Assembly (NCBI GenBank): GCA_029256185.1
Contig: JAQSYI010000031.1
Coordinates: 21,053 to 85,052 of the forward strand
DNA: 64,000 nucleotides
Direction of reading: 5' to 3'
Source of the DNA: Paenibacillaceae bacterium
GTDB lineage: Bacteria; Bacillota; Bacilli; Paenibacillales; NBRC-103111
The notes below the pieces were generated by a model that ran no database searches, was not told where the DNA came from, and saw only the letters and a program-made list of their open reading frames with translations. A program made the position numbers and the translations under genes. How positions within the stretch are numbered: the first letter of the stretch is position 1; each line of letters begins with the position of its first letter. Positions 8,312 through 18,106 of this stretch are shown piece after piece.

Positions 8312-10546
8312 TTATTGCATGTTCAGAGCATTCAGAGAGGGCTTTTCCTGCGGGATGCCGCTTTTGTACAGCACCGTATATTGGGAATTCCACTCCGGAC
8401 GCCCGGGAACAACTGCTTCGAGCTTCATTCCGGCTGAGGCGGCGGACGGCAGAAGATATCTGGCCGTCGGTCCTCTCCCGTTCGTGTTGGGGCTCATCTC
8501 GGCGAAATCCCAGCCCAGCAGCCTTTGCCGTTCTCCGGAACCGATTGTCAGATACAATTCCACCCGTCCCGCTTGTACCGGATTGGGACTGTCGTTTAGC
8601 ATCCACAGCTCCGGCTCGAACCATTCCCCTTCCCCCCATACGAACTTGGGGATGCGGACACTGGCAAGAACCGGGCGGCAGGAGGCCTGAACCGCATAAT
8701 ACGCCGGCTTCGGCTTATCCGGCCACATGACGATGCTGTTGTTGGCCGCCGTCGGCCAAGGCTCGTTGTAGCACCAGTTCAAGGCCATGGAGCATACAGG
8801 CTTCTGTCTTCTGGCTTCCTCATAGATGCATTTGTAGCCTTCCGATTGAAGCAGTTGCCCATTCTCAACCAGCTGCTCCAACGATTCGTAAGGACCGAAA
8901 TAATAGTCCAATTGATCCTCCATCAGCCACATCTCCGGCGACAAGGCATGGAAGGCATGATGGCTCTCCCAGACAGTGCCCGGCTTGGGCGGGAACAATT
9001 GCTCCGCCGGAATGAAGCTCTTCAACTGCTCCAACGATGAAGGCGAAGGAACCCCGAACTCGGTATATGCGGTATTCCTGGCTTTGGGCATAGCCTCCAG
9101 CACATCCTCTCCGGTGCGGTACCGGAACATGTAGTGGCCATGTCCCATCCCTTCCACCGGAGAAGTCATCAGGAACGGGGTTTTCCGGTCCAACTCGAAG
9201 CAATTGGCGTTCAGCAGCCTCAGGGGCAAGGATTGATCGGTCATCCTGGACCAGGAGTTGAACAGCTCGTTGCCGCCGCACCACAGCGCCAAAGACGGAT
9301 GCTTGCGCAGCCGGGTTATGATGGAACGGGATTCCTGATCCAGCACCCGCAAGTATTCCGGCGTATCCGGGTATAAGTTGCACGCCAGGGGGAATTCCTG
9401 CCAGACCATAAGTCCCATTGCATCGCACTGCTCGAAGAAGGCCTCCTTGTTTACGATTCCTCCTCCCCACACGCGCAGCAGGTTCATATTGGCCGCCTTG
9501 GCCAGTTCAAGCAGGCTCCGGTAATGGTCCTCCGTGATTCTTCCAGGGAAAATATCGGGATTCACCCAATTGGTCCCCTTGCAAAAGACCGTTCTTCCGT
9601 TAATCTCCAACGTAACCGGCGGAAGGCTGCGGCTTTTCGGGAACTCCACAGGCTGAATCCAGCCGCCCTCATGCACAACAAGCCGCACTCTGCGGAACCC
9701 GACGCTCTGCCTGATCACGCTCCCTGCATCCACCGGCTTGCCGTCAAGCGTCCTGTACTCCACCTCAGACGTATACAGCGGCTGCTCTCCGTGATCATGG
9801 GGCCACCATAGACGCGGGTTGTTCACCTCCGCATGGAACACAACCCGCTTCTCCGACGCCGTCCCGGACACCTCCAATACTTGCTCTCCCTCAGGGTCCA
9901 GCAGCTTCCAGACCAGCTGCCCTTCGGGCCTGCCGCTGAAGCTGGCCTCCAGCCTCAGGTCGGCCTTCTCCATCGTTTCATTCAGTTCATAGAAAACCTC
10001 GGCGGACGTAATATGACCGACCGGACGTACGGTCAAATAAGTCTCATCCCAAATCCCAAGGGGAATTAACCGGGGATGCCAATCCCAGCCATAGCTGACA
10101 GCCGGCTTGCAGGACTGGTCCGCCTCCGATCTGCTTCTTGGAGCATCAGCCCGCTTCGGCGCCGGATCAATCACGATCTCAAGCACTCCGCCCCCGGCAG
10201 CCGACTCCGTGATATCCAGTTCCACCGGCGTAAACATTCCTTCCTGGCGCAGCAGCACCAGCCCGTTCATGCGAATGGTGAAGCTGTAATCAATCCCTTT
10301 GGACACCAGATACAGCCTTTCACCCCCTTGCAGTTCACGCTTGTCCAGATGACTCCGGTAGGTCCAATACTTGTCCTCCATCCATTCGTACTGCCGCCAA
10401 TTGTCTCCATAGGTATGGCTGTCCCACTGCTCCTTGCGCGCCCAGTCCAGCTGCACCGCCCCCGGCACGATTGCCGGCGCCCATTGCTCCGGAGCCGAGT
10501 CTGCTGCATGGCTCCATCCTGTTTCCCACACTATTGCCATCTTCAT
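8312..10546 (-). CDS. GH2 beta-mannosidase-like glycoside hydrolase
   Basis: About 744 residues. The ATG at 10546 is preceded by GGGGTGG. There is no signal peptide, so the enzyme is cytoplasmic. The layout is the GH2 one: jelly-roll sugar-binding domain (SYGWDWHPRLIPLGIWDE, typical of beta-mannosidases), immunoglobulin-like domain (NPRLWWPHDHGEQPLY), then a TIM barrel from about residue 290 (GTNWVNPDIFPGRITEDHY). ALWCGGNEL holds the acid/base E427 and AYTEFGVPS the nucleophile E496. The WDWHPR and CGGNE motifs point to beta-mannosidase or related exo-enzymes rather than beta-galactosidase. It is 49 bp before the GH140-like gene and 50 bp after the GH3 gene, so one transcript is likely. Exact sugar specificity cannot be read from sequence. 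Confidence 0.9.
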   Translation of the reverse strand: MKMAIVWETGWSHAADSAPEQWAPAIVPGAVQLDWARKEQWDSHTYGDNWRQYEWMEDKYWTYRSHLDKRELQGGERLYLVSKGIDYSFTIRMNGLVLLRQEGMFTPVELDITESAAGGGVLEIVIDPAPKRADAPRSRSEADQSCKPAVSYGWDWHPRLIPLGIWDETYLTVRPVGHITSAEVFYELNETMEKADLRLEASFSGRPEGQLVWKLLDPEGEQVLEVSGTASEKRVVFHAEVNNPRLWWPHDHGEQPLYTSEVEYRTLDGKPVDAGSVIRQSVGFRRVRLVVHEGGWIQPVEFPKSRSLPPVTLEINGRTVFCKGTNWVNPDIFPGRITEDHYRSLLELAKAANMNLLRVWGGGIVNKEAFFEQCDAMGLMVWQEFPLACNLYPDTPEYLRVLDQESRSIITRLRKHPSLALWCGGNELFNSWSRMTDQSLPLRLLNANCFELDRKTPFLMTSPVEGMGHGHYMFRYRTGEDVLEAMPKARNTAYTEFGVPSPSSLEQLKSFIPAEQLFPPKPGTVWESHHAFHALSPEMWLMEDQLDYYFGPYESLEQLVENGQLLQSEGYKCIYEEARRQKPVCSMALNWCYNEPWPTAANNSIVMWPDKPKPAYYAVQASCRPVLASVRIPKFVWGEGEWFEPELWMLNDSPNPVQAGRVELYLTIGSGERQRLLGWDFAEMSPNTNGRGPTARYLLPSAASAGMKLEAVVPGRPEWNSQYTVLYKSGIPQEKPSLNALNMQ

Positions 10547-10596
10547 TATGCCACCCCGATTGTTCAAGTGATTCGCCCGTTAAAAAGTCAGCATGA

Positions 10597-12180
10597 TTAA
10601 TGATGCGCGTATAATTGCCTATTCAGCTGTCTGCGGCCAAGGATGCCCTCGACTGCATATTGCGCCGTACAGGCAATATCTCCGTACGTATTCACAATCG
10701 TATCAATGGATATCTCATATTCCTTATGCACAAACGGGTGATAGTGGGCGATAAATATAACCGGCGTACCCAGTTTGGTCCAGCCGCCCATCATGTTCCG
10801 GGCCACCTCGTCATGCAGCCGCACCACATTCAGACCGTAGCTCAGCTTGCTGCCAATGGAGCACAGCACCAGGTCATAAGCCTGTTCGCTTGTCACCTCA
10901 TACAGCTTATCCGGCCCCGGATCGATCATCTGTTCAACGTGACCGCTGTACTTCTCAAGCTCACTCTTCATCCGTTGGAACAGCTCCGCATATTGTCCGC
11001 CGTTATTCATGATTGCCACATGGAGCACCCGGGTCTCCCTCGATACCGGAAACGGAATCAGCCCCTTCCTGTCTCTTACAACCGTCATGCTGCGGGCCGC
11101 TACCTCTTCCGCCGTCTTGCGGCTGTCTGCAAGGTCCGGCGCAGCCACAGCCGGAAGCTCCCGGTCCAGCAATCCCAACTGTTCCTTGAGGGATATGATG
11201 CGGCTTGCCCGGTCCCGCAGCGTTGCGGGCGGCAGCATGCCGTTCTCCACTCTTGCCGCCATCTCCTTGTAGAACCGCTCATCCATCCGCGGGAACAGCA
11301 GCATATCGCAGCCGTTCTCCAACGCCTTCGCGCAAGCGTCGAAATAATTCATATACCCCACCAGTCCGCCCATCTCCAGTGCATCGGTAACGATAAGGCC
11401 CTCAAAGCCCAACTCTCCGCGCAGCAAGTCGACAAGCAGTCTTTTGGATACCGTGGCAGGGGGATACGCGCCTGTAGCCTGGTCGGTCTCGTCAAATGCA
11501 GGCAATGAAATATGACCCGGCATAACCGCCATCGCCCCTGCTTCAATAAGCTCGCGGAATACAAGTCCCGGCCCCCTTCTCCATTCCTCCTTGCCCAGAG
11601 GATTGGCGGGTGTTGTCAGATGCTGGTCGTAGGAACCGTAGCCGTCACCCGGAAAATGCTTGATAGTGGCCATCATGCCATGATCCTGAAGGCCGCGCAT
11701 ATAGCCCGATACGATCTTGACGGCATGCTCCGGCTCCATGGCTGCGCTTCTCAGGCTGACTACCGGACTGTCCGGATCATGGGCAAGATCAGCCACCGGC
11801 GAGAAGGTCCAGTTGTAGCCCAGCTGTCCGGCTTCACCGGCGGCAATCGCTCCGGCTTTATACGCCAGCTCCTCCGAGTTGGTCTGGCTGATGGCCATCA
11901 TCGAAGGAAACTTGGTGGCCCCAAGCACCATATTGCCGGCGCCGTATTCCAGATCGCTTACGATAAACGGCGGAATCTTGCATTTGGCTTTAAAGGCGGC
12001 TATTTGCCGTTCCAGCTCCTCCTTGTGCATCGGATGGAAAAACATCGCTCCGAATGCGTCCCCGCAATCCGGGCCTACCCGCGTAAATGCCGGGCAGCAC
12101 ACCTGATTCAACAGCTCTCTTACGGTCCAGGACCCTACCATGTCCATTGCAGCCTGCGACGGTTTGATCGAAAATTTCAA
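10597..12180 (-). CDS. GH3 glycoside hydrolase (NagZ/beta-glucosidase-like)
   Basis: A cytoplasmic family 3 enzyme. I prefer the TTG at 12180 (MKFSIKPSQ...), because AAGGGAGAGGGG lies just upstream; the in-frame ATG at 12198 has no ribosome site. The (beta/alpha)8 domain contains ATIKHFPGDGYGSYDQHL, corresponding to the NagZ-type KHFPGHG motif but with Asp for the second His, and VTDALEMGG with the likely nucleophile D266. The C-terminal about 200 residues form a degenerate alpha/beta domain. The GH3 fold is clear; whether it cleaves N-acetylhexosaminides, glucosides or xylosides is open. It sits between the permeases and the GH2 enzyme, consistent with degrading the imported oligosaccharide. 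Confidence 0.88.
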   Translation of the reverse strand: MKFSIKPSQAAMDMVGSWTVRELLNQVCCPAFTRVGPDCGDAFGAMFFHPMHKEELERQIAAFKAKCKIPPFIVSDLEYGAGNMVLGATKFPSMMAISQTNSEELAYKAGAIAAGEAGQLGYNWTFSPVADLAHDPDSPVVSLRSAAMEPEHAVKIVSGYMRGLQDHGMMATIKHFPGDGYGSYDQHLTTPANPLGKEEWRRGPGLVFRELIEAGAMAVMPGHISLPAFDETDQATGAYPPATVSKRLLVDLLRGELGFEGLIVTDALEMGGLVGYMNYFDACAKALENGCDMLLFPRMDERFYKEMAARVENGMLPPATLRDRASRIISLKEQLGLLDRELPAVAAPDLADSRKTAEEVAARSMTVVRDRKGLIPFPVSRETRVLHVAIMNNGGQYAELFQRMKSELEKYSGHVEQMIDPGPDKLYEVTSEQAYDLVLCSIGSKLSYGLNVVRLHDEVARNMMGGWTKLGTPVIFIAHYHPFVHKEYEISIDTIVNTYGDIACTAQYAVEGILGRRQLNRQLYAHH

Positions 12181-12215
12181 GTTCCCCTCTCCCTTCATAT
12201 ATGCGCGGCAATCGT

Positions 12216-13106
12216 TTATCCCTTTACGGCCCCAAGCATGATGCCCTTGACGAAGAACCGTTGAAGAAACGGGTATACCAGCACGATAGGCAGCGTAACC
12301 AGCATCGTAATGGTCATTTGAACCGATTGGGGAGTCATGACCCTCACTGTGCCGGCTCTCGTCAGCTCCTCTCCGGTCATACCGGCCAAGGAATTGGTTT
12401 GGCTGAGAAAATTGTACAGCAATAACTGCAGGGTCTGCAGCTTCGGGTTGGAAACAAGGAAAAAGTTGTCAAACCAGGTATTCCATTGGCCCACCGCGGC
12501 GAATACCGCAATCGTGGCAATAATGGGCATGGAAAGGGGAAAGACGATATGGGTGAAGGTTTTAAAGTAACCTGCGCCGTCCATCTTGGCCGATTCCTCC
12601 AGGGAAGGCGGCAGCTGCTCCATAAATGTCTTGATCAGAATAATATAGAACCCGATCAGCGCGTTCGGCAGTACATACAGAAGAAAGCTGTTTTGCAGAT
12701 TATAAGCCTTCATGGTCAGGTACCATGGAATGAACCCGGCATTAAAGTACATGGTCACCAGCACAAACCGGTAAATGACCTTTCGCAGCGGCAATTCCCG
12801 CTTGGTGATGAGATACGCAAAGTAAGAGCTGCAAAGTACGGTAATGACTGTGCCGATGAGGGTTCGCATAACAGATACGGCAGCCGCATTGCCGATTCCC
12901 TTCAATTGGAACGCGGCATTGTAGCTTTCCAGGGACAATCCCGCCGGCCATAGGAATACTCCCTTCTGCGCCTCGAATGAATCGCTGATGGAGTAAATGA
13001 AGATGTAATAAAACGGATAAACGGTTAGCACCAGCAACAGTGTGAGGAACGAATAATTAAAGGTATTAAACAGCATATCCGGCAGGTTTATTTTTCTTTT
13101 ACTCAT
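12216..13106 (-). CDS. Carbohydrate ABC transporter permease (YtcP/LplC type)
   Basis: 296 residues with six predicted membrane spans, starting with the first helix at LLLVLTVYPFYYIF. The EAA loop is EESAKMDGAGYFKTFTHIVFPLS, the contact site for the ATPase. The ending VKGIMLGAVKG is characteristic of the YtcP/LplC family of oligosaccharide permeases in Bacillus and Paenibacillus. It pairs with the upstream permease 29 bp away and with the binding lipoprotein at 14309-16081. No ATPase gene is present, so it presumably uses a shared MsmX-type ATPase encoded elsewhere, as is known for this permease class. Confidence 0.93.
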   Translation of the reverse strand: MSKRKINLPDMLFNTFNYSFLTLLLVLTVYPFYYIFIYSISDSFEAQKGVFLWPAGLSLESYNAAFQLKGIGNAAAVSVMRTLIGTVITVLCSSYFAYLITKRELPLRKVIYRFVLVTMYFNAGFIPWYLTMKAYNLQNSFLLYVLPNALIGFYIILIKTFMEQLPPSLEESAKMDGAGYFKTFTHIVFPLSMPIIATIAVFAAVGQWNTWFDNFFLVSNPKLQTLQLLLYNFLSQTNSLAGMTGEELTRAGTVRVMTPQSVQMTITMLVTLPIVLVYPFLQRFFVKGIMLGAVKG

Positions 13107-13135
13107 TTTATAGTTCCTCCCTAAAAAATATCAGC

Positions 13136-14077
13136 TTATACAATACTTTCACCCCGGATTTTCTTCGACAATCCGTTAACTAGGAACAGCAGCGTAATGC
13201 TGATGACGGACTTGAACATGCCTACAGCTGTGGAATAAGGGTAGTCGTTTAACAGCAGCCCCTGTCTGTATACATACAGATCAAGCACTTCAATCCTGTC
13301 GGCGACCATCACATTATTGAACACCAGGAATTGCTCGAAGCCTGCCGACAGCAGATTGCTCACCGCCAGTAATTGGAGCACAATGAAGGTGGGCATGATG
13401 CTGGGAATAGTAATGCTGATGATGGTTCTGAACCTGCCGGCACCGTCCACTCTTGCGGCGTCATACATCTCGCTGTCGATGCTCACGATAGCGGCCAGAT
13501 AAATAATCGCATTCCAGCCGATGGTCTTCCACAGCAGGATCAGCGTCTGTGTCAACCACACATGGTTGGGGTTGCCCAGAACATTCACCTGGACATCCTC
13601 TAATCCCAGCCGCAGCAAGATGGTATTAATTGCCCCTTCAGAGCTGAACATGCTGAATGCCAGCGAGTAGACGATAATCCAGCTGATATAATGGGGCAGT
13701 GTAGAGGTGGTTTGGAACAGCTTCTTGAAGCGTTCATTCTTGACCTCCGAGATCATGACTGCCAGCAGGAGGGGCAGCGGAGCGCAGAGCAGCGCGAGCA
13801 GGCTCAGCGCCATGGTATTGGTCAATACCCGGACCATGTTGTGGTCTGTCAGCATCTGCCGGAAATGCTCCAGACCCACAAATTCCGTCCGGGTCAAGGA
13901 TATGCCGGGGCGGTAATCAAAAAATGCATAGATCCATCCAAATAATGGAACGTAATGAAAAGCAAAAGCAATGGAGATAAACGGCAGCGCCATGCATAAC
14001 AGTATGATGCCCTCCTTGCGTATGCGGGGACGTTTCCTCAGCATTGCGGTCTGTTCCGGATAGGTTGAAAGTTCCAC
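13136..14077 (-). CDS. Carbohydrate ABC transporter permease (LplB/YteP type)
   Basis: About 313 residues. I choose the GTG at 14077, which has GGGAGAGG six bases upstream; an ATG at 14101 in the same frame overlaps that ribosome site. Six membrane helices are visible. The typical N-terminal WIYAFFDYRPG and the EAA loop YDAARVDGAGRFRTIISITIPS mark it as an LplB/YteP permease, the first of the heterodimeric pair. It lies downstream of the binding-protein gene behind a strong hairpin, so it is probably made in lower amount than the lipoprotein. Confidence 0.92.
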   Translation of the reverse strand: MELSTYPEQTAMLRKRPRIRKEGIILLCMALPFISIAFAFHYVPLFGWIYAFFDYRPGISLTRTEFVGLEHFRQMLTDHNMVRVLTNTMALSLLALLCAPLPLLLAVMISEVKNERFKKLFQTTSTLPHYISWIIVYSLAFSMFSSEGAINTILLRLGLEDVQVNVLGNPNHVWLTQTLILLWKTIGWNAIIYLAAIVSIDSEMYDAARVDGAGRFRTIISITIPSIMPTFIVLQLLAVSNLLSAGFEQFLVFNNVMVADRIEVLDLYVYRQGLLLNDYPYSTAVGMFKSVISITLLFLVNGLSKKIRGESIV

Positions 14078-14255
14078 GTTGTTCCTCTCCCTCTTAATCA
14101 TGGTTGATCCAGCGCCTGTCTACAGGTACAGCTTCATCTTATAGGACCGGCAGCCGCAACTGAATGAACGATCTAACGAATCCATTGAACATTATGAAGA
14201 TCATGCTATTCGGGTTGAACAATTTACAGATGGGCATGGAATTTTTATAGTAAAA

Positions 14256-14292
14256 GGGAGTATGGCGTCTGATTATCAAACGCCATACTCCC
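14256..14292 (-). terminator. Hairpin between binding-protein gene and permease genes
   Basis: A 13-bp perfect stem (GGGAGTATGGCGT / ACGCCATACTCCC) with an 11-nt loop, followed on the minus strand by TTTTACTATAAAAA. It lies 17 bp after the lipoprotein stop codon and before the two permeases. Partial termination or 3' end protection here would give excess binding protein over permease, the usual stoichiometry in such loci. Confidence 0.75.
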
Positions 14293-14308
14293 TGCTCTGA
14301 TGCATCCG

Positions 14309-16081
14309 TTAATTGTTAAGCTTTGCCGGCAAGGCACCGGTGGTCTGGCGTCTCTGGGCATAATCATTCACATAGAATTCGGTGAACTTCTCCACTCCGG
14401 CATCCGTAAATGCCTTAATCGCTTCCTTCTTGATTGTGGCAAACTGGCTGTCATTCCCCGCCAGAATCAGTCTTGCCGCATAGCGGGCTGCCAGCTCCTT
14501 CACCTGGGCTTCCACTCTGTGCAAGTCCTCCGGAATGGCCGGCAGACCAACCTTGCCCTCCAGGATGATTTGCTCCGTTGTAAGCCCGGCAACATTGGTG
14601 TTGTTGTCAATAAGCTTGCCTTCCTTGATCCGCTTGGCAAGCACATCCCCAGGATGCAACCCGCCGTAATGCTTGCTGAAATCTTGCTCCAGCAGTGTGA
14701 TTCCGTTAGCCAATGCTTCATTGGTTGCGAACAGGTCAATGGGCGTGTTGGTCTTCGGATCAATCACAGCGCTTCCCAGACCCATCAGATTAGGGTCGAT
14801 ATTGATGCCGGTTTGGCTCCAAGCCGCGCCCCCGGCCGTTTTCAGCGCAAGAACTTCCTCCTTCAGCTTGGGCTTGCCGTCCGCCATATCCCAGTGTACG
14901 CCCTCCACTCCGCTGAACAGCGTTCTGGCGCCTTCGTAGGAATAGAGATAGTTAAGGAATTCCATCGCTTTCTCAGGATGCTTCGAGCTTTTGGATATGG
15001 AATAGCTTTTACCGGTCCAACCCAGCGGATTGACGCCTCCGCTCCATGCACTTTTGCCCACAGGCAGCACAACATAGCCTTTGCCCTCGTTGGCGAATTT
15101 GGTGTTGAAGTCGCCCATGGCCCACATGGCGGGACCGATCACGATTTGCCCTGCTGTTGCTTTGGCCAGATAATCATTATATTTCATAGTCAGGGCATCC
15201 GGGTCCAGCAGCCCCCGCATATAAGCCTTGTTATAGAAATCCATGGCCACCCAGAACGTGGAGGCTTCATCTGTCAGAATGTTGCGGTATTGGGTTTCTC
15301 CCAGTTTTCGGGCCATCAAATCGCTATTATTGGTGGTCTGCATGGTGTGCCAGGAGAACGGGACCACATAGGGCCACAGTCCCCAATCCTGGAACATGGA
15401 GACCCCGTACATCTTCTTGCCGTCTGCGGTTACGGGATGCTTCTTGACGATTTGCTCCAGGACATCAAGCAATTCATCCGGAGTGTTGAATTCAGGCGCC
15501 CCTATATCCTTATACAGATCCCACCGGATCGTGGGTCCAATCGTAAGGGGCTTATAGATGGAACTGGGCTCCGATTGAATCTGGGGAGACAGGAAGTACA
15601 GCTGCTTCTTGCCTTCGCTCCAATTCTCCCTGCTGTAATTGACCAGGATCGGCACATTGTTCTTAATGTCCTTGCCGTATTGCTCCAGCATGTTATCCAT
15701 GGGAATAATCAGATTGCCTTCAATCAGCTGCTTGCCGTATTTGGCGGGCTCTGCTCTGATAATATCCGGCAAGTCTCCCCCGGCCAACAAAACGCTGAAC
15801 TTGCTGTCATCCGCCTCCACGTATTCAATTTTGACGCCGACTTTTTTGGCAATCTCTTGGGCAATGGCAGAATTGGGATACGTGTTCCAGCTAGTACCCG
15901 TCTCAATGACGAGCAGCCGCAACGTGACAACTTCCTCTGTCTTGGCCGCAGGTGATCCGGTGCTTCCCGGCGCGGGACTTTGTCCCGTATCGGAACTGCT
16001 GTTGTCGCTGCATGCGGCCAGCATCATCGAGGTGCATAAGACCGTTGCCAACGCCGCTTTTGAGAGCCCCCATCTTTTCAT
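14309..16081 (-). CDS. Sugar ABC transporter substrate-binding lipoprotein
   Basis: 590 residues, the large class of binding protein found with LplB/YtcP permeases. The start at 16081 (MKRWGLSKAALATVL) follows AGGAGG; an in-frame upstream ATG is unsupported. The signal peptide ends in the lipobox LAAC, so the mature protein is anchored by a diacylglyceryl-Cys. The body is a type 2 periplasmic-binding fold for oligosaccharides: VTLRLLVIETGT at the start and ...KAMEFLNYLYSYEGARTLFSGVEG near the middle. It is the third gene downstream of the YesN/YesM pair and is expected to be induced by it. Ligand unknown. Confidence 0.93.
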   Translation of the reverse strand: MKRWGLSKAALATVLCTSMMLAACSDNSSSDTGQSPAPGSTGSPAAKTEEVVTLRLLVIETGTSWNTYPNSAIAQEIAKKVGVKIEYVEADDSKFSVLLAGGDLPDIIRAEPAKYGKQLIEGNLIIPMDNMLEQYGKDIKNNVPILVNYSRENWSEGKKQLYFLSPQIQSEPSSIYKPLTIGPTIRWDLYKDIGAPEFNTPDELLDVLEQIVKKHPVTADGKKMYGVSMFQDWGLWPYVVPFSWHTMQTTNNSDLMARKLGETQYRNILTDEASTFWVAMDFYNKAYMRGLLDPDALTMKYNDYLAKATAGQIVIGPAMWAMGDFNTKFANEGKGYVVLPVGKSAWSGGVNPLGWTGKSYSISKSSKHPEKAMEFLNYLYSYEGARTLFSGVEGVHWDMADGKPKLKEEVLALKTAGGAAWSQTGINIDPNLMGLGSAVIDPKTNTPIDLFATNEALANGITLLEQDFSKHYGGLHPGDVLAKRIKEGKLIDNNTNVAGLTTEQIILEGKVGLPAIPEDLHRVEAQVKELAARYAARLILAGNDSQFATIKKEAIKAFTDAGVEKFTEFYVNDYAQRRQTTGALPAKLNN

Positions 16082-16285
16082 CGTATTTCCTCCTCGTAAA
16101 ATGGTTGATCTGTTTTCCCTTCCGATGATAACAGGATGGAGGCGCATACAAAACGCAGAAAATGTGGATTCTATTGAATTATCTACAGATAATGGAAAGC
16201 CGGATTGAACAATTTTACGCTCCGCTTGAACAAAATTCCTGCAACCGCCGTCTGGGATGCCGTTTTAACCGGACCGCAAATAACG

Positions 16286-18106
16286 CTAGGAGTCCTCCCG
16301 GCTCAACGGCATTCTTACGCGCACCAATGTGCCATCGTTTTGGGGTACCAGCCGGACACCGTAATTGGCTCCGTAGTGGAGTTGAATTCTCTTATTGACG
16401 TTGTATAAGCCAATACCGCTGCCTGTTGTTCCGCTTTCCGCCGAGAAACGCTCGCCCGATTCCAAGTAATGATTGATTTCTTGCAATTTGGCGGCAGTAA
16501 TTCCTACGCCCGAATCGTAGACGGCAATAATGAAATTATCCTCTGCCTCGTAAGCATGAATTTGGATTTGCATGGTTTGCCCGTCGTCATGTCTTCCGAA
16601 GGTAATGGAGTTCTCAATCAGCGGCTGCAGAATAAACCGGGGTACCTTGTGCTCCAAATCCCGTTCGTCCACATCGATCTCAAACACAATGCTGTCGGTA
16701 AAGCGCATATTAATGATTCGTATGTAATTTTCCAAATAATGCAGCTCATCACGAAGGGTGCACATGGAGTCCTTGCTTGTAAATACAGGCCGCAGGATAT
16801 TGCCAAGCGCCACAATGCTGGTTACAATATGGTCCGCTTTGACACCGGAAGCCATCCAGCGGATCATATTCAGTGTATTATAGAGAAAATGGGGATTAAT
16901 TTGATTTTGCAGCGCTTCCATCTCCAGCTTGCGCCGCTTCTCCTGAATGTCATTGGTTTTATTGATCAGATCTACGATGCCGAGAGACATTTCGTTAAAC
17001 CGCCGGATAACAATGCCCAATTCATTATTCGGCACTTTGGCAAAGGTGACCCCAAGCTCGCCCCGGCTCATATCCTTCATCTTGTGGGCCAGCACCTGAA
17101 GCGGATGGATCATCTTTTTCAGCCAAAAGTACGAAATGACGAAAATAACAATCAGGCTCAGCAGAAACACCACAACCAGCAGCGTTTGCATGGAATAGAT
17201 TTGATTGGATATTTGATCAAGGGGAATTTCTTTTACCATATGCCATCCCGTTCTGTTAAGCCGATAGTAGACCACCTGAACGGAATCCTCCGCTTTCCCC
17301 TTGTCATAACTTCCGTAAACGGCTCCCTCAGGAGAAAAGGGATAATAACGGCTGACATCTCCCACATCACTTTGATTGCTGCTGGATATGACAACTCCTT
17401 GGGCGTCAACAATATACATTTTCCCTTCCGAAGCGTCCAGCGACGTGGCGTATATGGAGGACAAATATTTTTCGTCCACGTTCAGAATAAGGATGGCATT
17501 GGACAACGGTGAAAATAAAGGCCTGACTTCCCGCGCGATGCTGATTACTTTGCCGGGATTCTCATTAAGCATATACGGATTGTAATAAGCCTTGTCCACC
17601 CCTCCCTTGATTTTCAATTGGGGAAACGACTTGTAAGCGTCCCGGTAAATATCGGAATGGATGAACCGCTCCATCCATTCCTGTCCCTCATGGACAAGTG
17701 TTGTCGTGGCTGTTCCGCCAACAACGCCTTGCGTCTGCCCGATAATATAGATAGAGTCAATAAAATGGTAATTGCCGGCGTAGCTTTCAATGGTGGAATG
17801 AAGCGCGTTTTTGATTTCCAGCAGTTCAAGCTGGCCCATCTCCGGCGTGTAGTTCAGAAACCGCTGTACGCTGGCATCCAGAATAAAAACCTTGGACAAC
17901 GAATCCACATCGTCGACCAGCCCTTCGATATTGTGATCCAGCTGCTGGAATTGCTGCTGCAGCAGAATCTCATTATTATCCTTGATCGTGCCCAGCATAA
18001 AGGAATAAATAAAATAAGAAGCTGCCAGCAGCACAATCAAGCTTATAAACATATAAAAAACAATCAGCTGGGTACCAAGATTCTGAAACCGTCCCCTGAG
18101 CTTCAT
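16286..18106 (-). CDS. Sensor histidine kinase, YesM family
   Basis: 606 residues. A first membrane helix at about 15-37, an extracellular sensor domain of about 250 residues, a second helix near 300 (LLVVVFLLSLIVIFVISYFW), a HAMP domain, then the His_kinase domain with NPHFLYNTLN (phosphoacceptor H406). The ATP-binding domain has LIENSITFG and SGIGLYNVNKRI. It overlaps the response regulator stop by 4 bp (ATGA), showing translational coupling. It likely senses an extracellular saccharide or the loaded lipoprotein and phosphorylates the partner regulator. Confidence 0.95.
   Translation of the reverse strand: MKLRGRFQNLGTQLIVFYMFISLIVLLAASYFIYSFMLGTIKDNNEILLQQQFQQLDHNIEGLVDDVDSLSKVFILDASVQRFLNYTPEMGQLELLEIKNALHSTIESYAGNYHFIDSIYIIGQTQGVVGGTATTTLVHEGQEWMERFIHSDIYRDAYKSFPQLKIKGGVDKAYYNPYMLNENPGKVISIAREVRPLFSPLSNAILILNVDEKYLSSIYATSLDASEGKMYIVDAQGVVISSSNQSDVGDVSRYYPFSPEGAVYGSYDKGKAEDSVQVVYYRLNRTGWHMVKEIPLDQISNQIYSMQTLLVVVFLLSLIVIFVISYFWLKKMIHPLQVLAHKMKDMSRGELGVTFAKVPNNELGIVIRRFNEMSLGIVDLINKTNDIQEKRRKLEMEALQNQINPHFLYNTLNMIRWMASGVKADHIVTSIVALGNILRPVFTSKDSMCTLRDELHYLENYIRIINMRFTDSIVFEIDVDERDLEHKVPRFILQPLIENSITFGRHDDGQTMQIQIHAYEAEDNFIIAVYDSGVGITAAKLQEINHYLESGERFSAESGTTGSGIGLYNVNKRIQLHYGANYGVRLVPQNDGTLVRVRMPLSREDS

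Noticed and set aside
14300..15955. 551-codon open frame antisense to the sugar-binding lipoprotein gene
   Set aside because: No ribosome site; a shadow of the lipoprotein gene, which has a signal peptide, lipobox and family match.
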